Shown here piece by piece: positions 1 to 5,399 of a stretch of 5,585 bases of DNA. The notes under the pieces were generated by a model that saw only the letters and a program-made list of their open reading frames with translations, was not told the DNA's origin and searched no databases. The stretch comes from Deltaproteobacteria bacterium (lineage in GTDB: Bacteria; Desulfobacterota_B; Binatia; UBA9968). The stretch covers positions 1 to 5,585 of the forward strand of contig JACZQL010000130.1 in the NCBI GenBank assembly GCA_022545745.1, given 5' to 3'. A program made the position numbers and the translations under genes. The first letter of the stretch is position 1. The number at the start of each line of letters is the position of its first letter.

Positions 1-491
1 TGGAGGCCTCCACTGGTTCCCTGGGTCAGGGGCTTTCACTTGCGTTGGGTATGGCGCTGGCAGGTAAGCTCAGCAAAAAAGACTATCGAGTCTACTGCGT
101 CATTAGCGATGGAGAGTGCCAGTGTGGGCAGGTGTGGGAGGCTTCCATGGCCGCCCCGATGTTTAAAGTCGATAATTTGTGTGTCTTGCTTGATTATAAC
201 AAGATCCAGCTCAGCGGAGCGGTAAAAGACATTATGAACGTGGAACCTCTTCTGGACAAGTGGCGAGCCTTCAACTGGAACACCATCGAGATCGACGGAC
301 ACGACTTTAATTCAATCATTCAGGCACTGGACCAGTCAGAGGAGGTGAAAGGAAAACCCAGTTTGATTCTCTGTCAAACCATAAAGGGAAAAGGCGTCTC
401 ATTTATGGAAGGAAAATGGGAGTGGCACGGGAAGGCCCCAAGTAAAGACGAGGGAGAAAAAGCGATCCAGGAGATTCTTGCTCAAAGTTAG
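1..491 (+). CDS. Transketolase, N-terminal (ThDP-binding) subunit, 5' partial
   Basis: This is half of a split transketolase. With its partner it would transfer two-carbon ketol units between sugar phosphates in the non-oxidative pentose phosphate pathway, in the cytoplasm. The open frame enters from the window edge (first whole codon at base 3) and ends in TAG at 489-491, giving 162 visible residues. Family members are usually about 270-285 residues, so roughly 110-120 are missing upstream. The visible part opens with the conserved STGSLGQG motif (bases 9-32). The thiamine-diphosphate/Mg2+ motif follows as SDGE (105-116), with its downstream Asn in DYNKIQ (198-200). Ser replaces the first Gly of the classical GDGE, which I recall as common in split forms. 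The TTG at 45 lies inside the conserved domain and is not the true start. The C-terminal subunit begins 41 bases downstream. The family call is secure; the sugar specificity is not visible. Confidence 0.95.
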   Translation, partial: EASTGSLGQGLSLALGMALAGKLSKKDYRVYCVISDGECQCGQVWEASMAAPMFKVDNLCVLLDYNKIQLSGAVKDIMNVEPLLDKWRAFNWNTIEIDGHDFNSIIQALDQSEEVKGKPSLILCQTIKGKGVSFMEGKWEWHGKAPSKDEGEKAIQEILAQS

Positions 492-520
492 GTCCTAAAC
501 TCAGAGAACTTGCTAAAATC

Positions 521-524
521 GAGG
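521..524 (+). promoter_or_regulatory. Ribosome binding site of the transketolase C-terminal subunit
   Basis: GAGG lies 8 bases before the ATG at 533 and supports that start. It sits in the 41-base gap after the upstream subunit's stop, as expected for two genes on one message. Confidence 0.6.
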
Positions 525-532
525 CTAAATCA

Positions 533-1459
533 ATGGGCTCAAAAGCGACACGGGTGGCATTCGGTGAAGCACTGGCACGATTGGGGGCGAAAAATCCCGA
601 CATCGTGGTCATTGATGCCGATCTGAGCAAGTCCACCATGACTGATTTCTTTGCTCAAAAGTATCCCGAAAGGTTCTTTGATGCAGGAATTGCGGAGGGG
701 AACATGGTGGGAATGGCCGCGGGAATGGGTTTGGCGGGCAAGATCCCCTTTATCTGCAGTTTTTCCTGTTTCGTGGGCGGCCGGTTCGAACAGATTAGAA
801 TGTCAGTTTGTTATAATCGGTCCAACGTCAAAATTGTTGGCACCCATGCCGGCATTGGCATTGGAGAAGACGGTTACAGCCAAATGGCACTGGAGGACAT
901 CGCCCTCATGCGAAGCCTCCCCAATATGGTGGTGGTTCAGCCTGCCGACGCAGTGGAAACGGAACGGGCCGTGGAATATATTGTTCGACATTCAGGGCCT
1001 GTCTTTTTGCGTCTCCTTCGCCAGAAGGTCAATGACATCAATCCACCGGAGTATCAATTCCAATTTGGGAAAGGAGTCACCCTGCGGCCCGGCAAGCATG
1101 TCAGTATTCTGGCCACGGGTGGGGTTATTGAAAATTCACTTAAGGCAGCAGAAAACCTGAAGCAGAGAGGCATCGATGCCGAAGTGGTTAACATTCACAC
1201 CATTAAGCCCATCGATCGGGAGCTCATAGCCGACAGAGCCAGGAGCCATGGAAAATTTGTTACGGTCGAAGACCACGGAATCACGGGTGGACTCGGCAGC
1301 GCGGTAGCCGAGGTGGTGGCGGACCTGGGACGGGGTCAAGTCAAACGGATTGGCGTGGAGGATTTTGCCGAGTCGGGGGACCCTGAGGGACTGTACAATA
1401 AATATGGTCTATCACAGGAAAACATTGCTGCAAAAACCCTTGACCTACTCCAAGATTAA
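533..1459 (+). CDS. Transketolase, C-terminal subunit
   Basis: This 308-residue protein is full length for the C-terminal half of a split transketolase, carrying the pyrimidine-binding and C-terminal domains. It pairs with the subunit encoded just upstream to complete the active site. The pyrimidine domain occupies about residues 4-165. Glu55 in AGIAEGNM is the conserved glutamate that activates the thiamine aminopyrimidine. GEDGYSQMALED (111-122) is the substrate-side loop. The C-terminal transketolase domain spans about 180-300, including VEDHGITGGLGSAV. In the loop, Gln117 stands where bacterial and yeast enzymes usually have His (GEDGPTHQ). From memory, animal transketolases have the same GEDGPSQMALED form. 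DXS and pyruvate dehydrogenase E1-beta are relatives, but the adjacent N-terminal partner and these motifs favour transketolase. The ATG at 533 is supported by GAGG upstream. Confidence 0.95.
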   Translation: MGSKATRVAFGEALARLGAKNPDIVVIDADLSKSTMTDFFAQKYPERFFDAGIAEGNMVGMAAGMGLAGKIPFICSFSCFVGGRFEQIRMSVCYNRSNVKIVGTHAGIGIGEDGYSQMALEDIALMRSLPNMVVVQPADAVETERAVEYIVRHSGPVFLRLLRQKVNDINPPEYQFQFGKGVTLRPGKHVSILATGGVIENSLKAAENLKQRGIDAEVVNIHTIKPIDRELIADRARSHGKFVTVEDHGITGGLGSAVAEVVADLGRGQVKRIGVEDFAESGDPEGLYNKYGLSQENIAAKTLDLLQD

Positions 1460-1552
1460 GAACCCCTCTCCACTCTAATCTACTCTCCGCTAGGATAACT
1501 GTGATCGCCCTATTGCTCAAAGTCTAGCAGGCCTGGCAATCCATCAACCCAT
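1460..1552 (+). other. Intergenic spacer, transketolase to transporter
   Basis: These 93 bases contain no gene. I see no convincing hairpin terminator and no clear -35/-10 pair, so readthrough from the transketolase genes into the transporter is possible. Confidence 0.5.
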
Positions 1553-2896
1553 ATGGCTGAAGGACAAGGTATACCCAGACCCACGGCACGAGGAAATTGG
1601 TCGAGTGCCATGGGTTTTCTTCTTGCAGCCATTGGCTCCGCCATTGGACTAGGAAACGTATGGCGATTTCCATACATCACGGGTCAGTATGGAGGCGGCG
1701 CCTTTGTCCTCGTTTATATTGGGTTTGTCTTTGCGGTAGGGATCCCAATCATGCTGGCCGAGTTTCTCATCGGGAGAAAGACGCAGCGTAACTGTGTAGG
1801 TGCATTCAGAAAACTTAGACCTCGGTCACCGTGGGTGGTCACGGGTTGGCTTGGGGTCGTCAGTGGTTTTGTGATCCTTTCGTTTTATGGGGTTGTGGGT
1901 GGATGGGTCCTTCATTATACCTTCCTTTCCATCCGCAATGGCTTTATGGGTCGATCTCCCGAAGAGATCTCCGCCATGTTTGCCGCCCTCGCGGCAAGCC
2001 CCACCCAACAAATTATCGGGCACGCCATATTCATGCTTTTCACCATCAGCATTGTTGCAGGCGGAATCCATCGGGGAATTGAGCGCGGCAACATGATAAT
2101 GATGCCGGCTCTGTTTCTTCTTCTTTGCGCTTTACTGGTCTACGCATTGCAGACGGACGGGGCCAAGGCTGGTGTTCAATTTCTTTTACATCCTCGTTGG
2201 GACCAGATGAGCCCAACCGGGATTTTAGAGGCCCTCGGCCAGGCCTTTTTCTCACTGAGCCTGGGTATGGGGGCAATGATTACCTATGGCAGTTATCTTA
2301 ACCGGGAGACCAATCTCGTCCGCTCGTCCTTCTATGTAGCCATGGGAGACACATTGGTGGCCATTTTAGCTGGATTTGTTATTTTTCCATTGGTTTTCAC
2401 CTTCGACCTCGAACCCGGAGGGGGCCCGGGACTCATTTTTCAAACCCTCCCGATCGCATTTTCCCAACTCCCAGCCGGAGTAATCGTCGGAAGTGCCTTT
2501 TTTATCCTGCTCGCTTTTGCTGCTTTAACTTCGGCCATTTCCTTATTGGAGGTGGTGGTCGCCTATTTCATTGACGAGCGGGGTTGGAATCGGCCGGGAG
2601 CAACTTGGCTAATGGGCACCATCATCTTCGCATGCGGGGTACCCTCTGCCATTTGGAAGAATGTGTTCCGTATTATGGATCAACTCGCCACCAACTTCCT
2701 TCTCCCATTTGGGGCTTTTCTCATCGCCTTCTTCGTTGGATGGGTTCTCACCCAGCGCGAACGGACTGCAGAATTCGAGCCAGATGAGATCGGTACCTTT
2801 ACTTACTTGGGGTGGTCCTTTCTCATCCGATACGTCAGTCCAGTTGCTGTTGTCGTCATTTTTTTGCACCTCCTGAGGAAACTAGTAGGCAGTTAG
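1553..2896 (+). CDS. Sodium-dependent transporter, NSS (SNF) family
   Basis: This inner-membrane symporter of the LeuT-fold neurotransmitter:sodium symporter family probably takes up an amino acid or amine with Na+. It has 447 residues and about 11 hydrophobic segments, typical of the shorter bacterial branch (LeuT itself has 12). The signature GSAIGLGNVWRFPY is at residues 28-41 in TM1, with the unwound GLGN and the Na+-site Asn35. TM6 has FSLSLGMGAMITYGSY (233-248), where Ser234 aligns with the LeuT Na1 ligand Thr254. TM8 has LTSAIS with Thr326/Ser327, matching the Na2 ligands Thr354/Ser355. Asp266 in TM7 takes the place of LeuT Asn286. ATG 1553 is the first start codon after an in-frame stop at 1502-1504; no good Shine-Dalgarno precedes it. 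The last codons and stop lie inside a GCAG-type repeat, so the extreme C-terminus may be acquired. The substrate cannot be read from sequence. Confidence 0.95.
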   Translation: MAEGQGIPRPTARGNWSSAMGFLLAAIGSAIGLGNVWRFPYITGQYGGGAFVLVYIGFVFAVGIPIMLAEFLIGRKTQRNCVGAFRKLRPRSPWVVTGWLGVVSGFVILSFYGVVGGWVLHYTFLSIRNGFMGRSPEEISAMFAALAASPTQQIIGHAIFMLFTISIVAGGIHRGIERGNMIMMPALFLLLCALLVYALQTDGAKAGVQFLLHPRWDQMSPTGILEALGQAFFSLSLGMGAMITYGSYLNRETNLVRSSFYVAMGDTLVAILAGFVIFPLVFTFDLEPGGGPGLIFQTLPIAFSQLPAGVIVGSAFFILLAFAALTSAISLLEVVVAYFIDERGWNRPGATWLMGTIIFACGVPSAIWKNVFRIMDQLATNFLLPFGAFLIAFFVGWVLTQRERTAEFEPDEIGTFTYLGWSFLIRYVSPVAVVVIFLHLLRKLVGS

Positions 2897-2920
2897 CAGT
2901 AAGCAGAATGCAGTGAGCAG
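2882..2920. repeat. Left GCAG-word repeat arm beside the four-helix-bundle gene
   Basis: This run of GCAGT/AGCAG words starts at CTAG (2882-2885) and continues to about 2920. Bases 2884-2901 (agtaggcagttagcagta) are the exact reverse complement of 3492-3509. Extended to 2884-2906 against 3487-3509, 22 of 23 bases match. The arm overlaps the final codons of the transporter: Val445, Gly446, Ser447 and the stop all lie within it. Confidence 0.85.
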
Positions 2921-2964
2921 CTTTTCAAACTACAGACAAATAGAAAACGGATAGCAGAAAAGAG

Positions 2965-3360
2965 TCAGCGCTTCCCCGGCGGTTTTTTGAATCCGGAACA
3001 GAACTTTTGCGGTGAAGCGATCATAGAACCGAGCATTCTACCGATTTCGTCATATTGTGCCGAAAGCTCCCTGTGCACATGTTCGTCGAGGTAGCCGCAT
3101 TTTAGTGAGAAATCTAACCACACCGTTGTTTCGCTAGCTTCTGCGTCAGCATCTGTGAGCTTGCTCACGAAGTGAGCTATGTATCGTCTTTTTCGCCAGG
3201 ACTCGGCAAAGTTGGCACAAACTGACCGTGATGAACGTCTGATTTGGTCAATTAAAGAAAACTGTTCCGACTTCGGAAATGCCTTTGTTACCTCAAAGAT
3301 CCTCATCGCTTGGTCAAATGCTTTCTGGTACACGATCAAATCCTTAAAACCTCCGGCCAT
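2965..3360 (-). CDS. Four-helix-bundle protein (23S rRNA IVS / S23 family)
   Basis: This small 131-residue cytoplasmic protein belongs to the family first noticed as an ORF in intervening sequences of 23S rRNA. No enzymatic role is established; a nucleic-acid-binding role is plausible because a relative, bAvd, is the accessory protein of diversity-generating retroelements. The family pattern runs in order: FKDLIVYQKA (residues 5-14), FPKSEQFSLIDQIRRSS (28-44), the hallmark ANFAESWRKRR (49-59), then FVSKLTDADAEASETTVWLDF (64-84) and CGYLD (88-92). The predicted structure is all-helical. The ATG at 3360 fits the family start and has AAAGGA 7 bases upstream. The gene stands alone, convergent to the transporter and codirectional with pilC, and is flanked on both sides by inverted degenerate repeats. 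It is not inside an rRNA here. The family call is firm; the function is unknown. Confidence 0.9.
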   Translation of the reverse strand: MAGGFKDLIVYQKAFDQAMRIFEVTKAFPKSEQFSLIDQIRRSSRSVCANFAESWRKRRYIAHFVSKLTDADAEASETTVWLDFSLKCGYLDEHVHRELSAQYDEIGRMLGSMIASPQKFCSGFKKPPGKR

Positions 3361-3367
3361 CGTGTAG

Positions 3368-3373
3368 TCCTTT
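3368..3373 (-). promoter_or_regulatory. Ribosome binding site of the four-helix-bundle gene
   Basis: On the minus strand AAAGGA stands 7 bases before the ATG at 3360. It supports this start and suggests the gene is translated. I found no convincing promoter in the repeat-rich leader above it. Confidence 0.6.
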
Positions 3374-3395
3374 CTGATCTGTTCTGGTTAGTAAT

Positions 3396-3630
3396 ATCTG
3401 TCTACTGTTTTCTGTTTACCGCTTGATTAAGGTTCACTGTCCGCTGTTTACTGCATGCTCCGCTCTTGTCTAAGTCGTTGTTCCTGCTGCCTACTGCTAA
3501 CTGCCTACTGTTTTCTTGCTGCCTCCTGCTATCTGGTCGCTGCTTTCTGCCTACTGTCGTACTTTTGTCTGCTATGTGCCTGCTGTTTTCTTGCTGCTTA
3601 CTGCCAGCTGCTCGCTGCCTACTGGTTTAG
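3396..3630. repeat. Right CTGC-word repeat tract
   Basis: About 235 bases are built almost entirely of loose CTGC, CTACTG and CTGTTT words. The decamer CTGCCTACTG occurs exactly four times (3487-3496, 3501-3510, 3547-3556, 3615-3624). The 15-mer CTGTTTTCTTGCTGC occurs twice (3508-3522, 3583-3597), 75 bases apart. Bases 3492-3509 pair perfectly with the left arm. The tract forms the upstream leader of the four-helix-bundle gene and stops about 6-11 bases short of the pilC stop codon. A plus-strand reading frame through it (3455-3664) is a by-product of the repeats. Confidence 0.85.
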
Positions 3631-3635
3631 CTTTT

Positions 3636-4916
3636 CTAGAACGCCCCTGCGCCGGTACGAATAACACGACCGAGATTAAAGATAGGAAGATAGAGGGAAA
3701 CGATGATAGCGGCGGCAATCATTCCCATAAAAACAATCAAGACCGGTTCAAGTAGGCTAGAGAGGGCATTTACTGTGGCATCAACTTGCTGCTCGTAGTA
3801 GAGCGCTGATTTACCAAGCAAAGCCGGCAGCTGTCCCGTTTCCTCGCCCGTGGCGACCATCTGAGTCACAAGCGCCGGAAATTGACCGCTTTGACGTAAG
3901 GAGTCGGCAATAGTACCTCCTTCTCGTACTTTTGCTATGCCCTGGTGAATAGCAGATTGGATGACGCGATTCTCAGCCACTCCCGAGCTGATCTCTAACG
4001 CTTCCAGTAGAGGCACTCCGCTTTGAACCAGTGTAGACAGGGTGCGGCAGAACTTGGCCACTGCGGCCTTATGTATGAGTGGGCCAAAGATGGGCAAGGA
4101 AAGTTTCAAACGATCAAAGAGGTACCGGCCCCTATCGGTCTGAATTACAATATAGGATCCTAGGCCAACAAACACCATAAGCAGAAGGGTCATGAGGATA
4201 TTGGACCGAATGACCTGGCTTACGGTAATCAGCATCAGGGTCGGTGCCGGAAGCTGAGCATTGACTCGATTATAAACACCCTCAAAGATGGGAACGATCT
4301 TTATGACCATGATAAAAAGGATTATGGTGGTGACGGAAAGAATAACGATCGGATACGAAAGGGCGGCGACAACCTTCTGTCTGAGATAGGCGGTCTTTTC
4401 CAGATATACCGTGAGCTGGTTTAGCACGGCGGGTAATTGGCCGCTCTCCTCACCGGCTCGGGCCAGGCTCACATAAATCTCGTCAAACACCCAGGGGTGC
4501 TTTTCCAGGGCACCGGCAAGGGTCGAACCAGCTTCAATATCTGCGGCTATTTTGTCAATGGTGTTCTTAAAATGCTTGTTTATCGTCTCGCCAGCCAAAG
4601 CCTTGAGACTTCTCAGCAGATGGAGACCAGACTCCACCATGACCGCAAGTTGACCACTAAAAAGGACCAAGTCAGTGATCTTGACCCGATAGACGAGACG
4701 CTTCAACATCTCGCCCCAGACCAAACCTATTGGGTTTTTCTCTTGGACTCGTGACAGAGCAACTGAGGCGGCCCCACCATGGACTCTGCGAATATTGAGG
4801 ACAAAGAACCCCTGCTGTATCAAACTGTCACGCAAGGGGCCGTCACCCGCGGCCTCGGCTTGCCCGTTCCTTACCTTTAGTTCTCGATCCATAACTTCAT
4901 ATTCAAAGTTTGGCAT
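3636..4916 (-). CDS. pilC: Type IV pilus / type II secretion platform protein (PilC/GspF family)
   Basis: This is the polytopic inner-membrane platform protein of type IV pili or type II secretion. It couples the cytoplasmic assembly ATPase to pilin polymerisation. It has 426 residues, slightly longer than usual. There are two homologous T2SSF domains, about residues 82-207 and 287-410. Each starts with a related segment (FSGQLAVMVESGLHLL and FCRTLSTLVQSGVPLL) and each contains a repeat of the acidic motif (AGEESGQL 154-161, TGEETGQL 356-363). Membrane segments lie at about 187-208, 238-258 and 389-410. The ending LEPVLIVFMG...YLPIFNLG resembles PilC more than GspF, but I cannot decide between pilus and secretion without neighbours. 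The start MPNFEYEVMD aligns with the family start; only a weak GGGG precedes it. No pilin, ATPase or pilM-type gene is beside it in this window. Confidence 0.93.
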   Translation of the reverse strand: MPNFEYEVMDRELKVRNGQAEAAGDGPLRDSLIQQGFFVLNIRRVHGGAASVALSRVQEKNPIGLVWGEMLKRLVYRVKITDLVLFSGQLAVMVESGLHLLRSLKALAGETINKHFKNTIDKIAADIEAGSTLAGALEKHPWVFDEIYVSLARAGEESGQLPAVLNQLTVYLEKTAYLRQKVVAALSYPIVILSVTTIILFIMVIKIVPIFEGVYNRVNAQLPAPTLMLITVSQVIRSNILMTLLLMVFVGLGSYIVIQTDRGRYLFDRLKLSLPIFGPLIHKAAVAKFCRTLSTLVQSGVPLLEALEISSGVAENRVIQSAIHQGIAKVREGGTIADSLRQSGQFPALVTQMVATGEETGQLPALLGKSALYYEQQVDATVNALSSLLEPVLIVFMGMIAAAIIVSLYLPIFNLGRVIRTGAGAF

Positions 4917-5101
4917 CTTAACCCCGTTCCACCCCGTGGAGTATTATTCGCGACTGGGAAGCCTAGATTCTTACCGATAGAATGTTCAACTAAAGCACCC
5001 TAGGATACCAGCTATCGGCCGTCAGCCTTCAGCTAAGAAGTGTCGAGTGTTACGTGTTGAGTTTGGAGTGTTAAGTTTTCAGTGATCAGATGAGGGTGTA
5101 A

Positions 5102-5125
5102 GGGATTGGGTACAGGGGATTGGGT
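5102..5125 (+). repeat. Short direct repeat GGGATTGGGT x2
   Basis: GGGATTGGGT occurs at 5102-5111 and again at 5116-5125. The block is also the left half of an imperfect inverted structure with 5147-5172. Confidence 0.6.
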
Positions 5126-5212
5126 TTAGACTTCATCTATACATAACCCCTACAGGCTACTCCCTATCCCTTCGTTCAATCCTCAATCCTCTATTCTTGG
5201 TTCTATCCTTTG

Positions 5213-5237
5213 CTGCTCACTGCTATCTGCCTACTAG
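5213..5237. repeat. Solo copy of the CTGC repeat arm
   Basis: The reverse complement of these 25 bases matches 2882-2906 at 23 positions, including an identical end CTAGTAGGCAG. It is a second, gene-less copy of the arm that borders the four-helix-bundle unit, about 2.3 kb away. Confidence 0.75.
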
Positions 5238-5281
5238 CTCCCCTTTGCGTTCTTCGCGTCTTTGCGCGAGGTCTCTTTCTT

Positions 5282-5308
5282 ACGCTTTGCGCTATGCGCC
5301 ATGCGCTT
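5282..5308 (+). repeat. 27-bp direct repeat, copy 1
   Basis: This is identical over 27 bases to 5356-5382. It begins ACGCTTTGCGC, ends GCCATGCGCTT, and is built from GCGC and ATGCGC words. The gap to copy 2 is 47 bases. Confidence 0.85.
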
Positions 5309-5355
5309 TGCCGTCTGCGCTTGTCTGCGGTTAATAATTCCCTTCTCTGTCCAGA

Positions 5356-5382
5356 ACGCTTTGCGCTATGCGCCATGCGCTT
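5356..5382 (+). repeat. 27-bp direct repeat, copy 2
   Basis: This is the second exact copy of the repeat at 5282-5308. It is followed by AGCGCTTTTT and lies 17 bases downstream of the amidohydrolase stop codon in that gene's direction. Confidence 0.85.
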
Positions 5383-5399
5383 AGCGCTTTTTAGGTTGG

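Larger units (their letters stand above)
4917..5399. other. Gene-free region between pilC and the amidohydrolase, largely repeats
   Basis: These 483 bases have no credible gene. Bases 4917-5005, just upstream of pilC, look like ordinary spacer and would hold its leader; I see no strong promoter. From about 5010 the sequence changes word type several times. It runs through CAGC/CGGC words (5010-5035), GAGTGTTA words (5045-5073), GGGATTGGGT words (5100-5125), CAATCCT words (5177-5190), CTGC words (5213-5237), TTTGCG/TTCGCG words (5243-5270) and a 27-bp direct repeat (5282-5382). Frames reading through it are compositional artefacts. Confidence 0.75.

Noticed and set aside
1501..1527. GTG-started 8-codon leader peptide before the transporter, with AGGA upstream
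   Set aside because: It is too short to judge, out of frame with the transporter, and no attenuator-like hairpin follows. AGGA is also too close to GTG for a convincing site.
2965..3630. Diversity-generating retroelement
   Set aside because: Only the Avd-like protein family is present. There is no reverse transcriptase and no template/variable repeat pair with adenine-specific changes.
3455..3664. Plus-strand 69-codon frame rich in Cys, Leu and Ala
   Set aside because: Its composition is the direct translation of the CTGC-word repeat, there is no ribosome binding site, and it runs into the antisense of pilC.
4437..4754. Plus-strand 105-codon frame
   Set aside because: It is a shadow inside the well-supported pilC gene, with no family motif of its own.
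5282..5382. Possible CRISPR array
   Set aside because: There are only two copies, the 47-base gap is long for a spacer and is itself made of similar words, and no cas gene is visible.
5377..5392. GCGC-loop-GCGC followed by T run, resembling an intrinsic terminator on the plus strand
   Set aside because: The stem is only about 4 bp, belongs to the repeat words, and no plus-strand gene lies upstream to need it.
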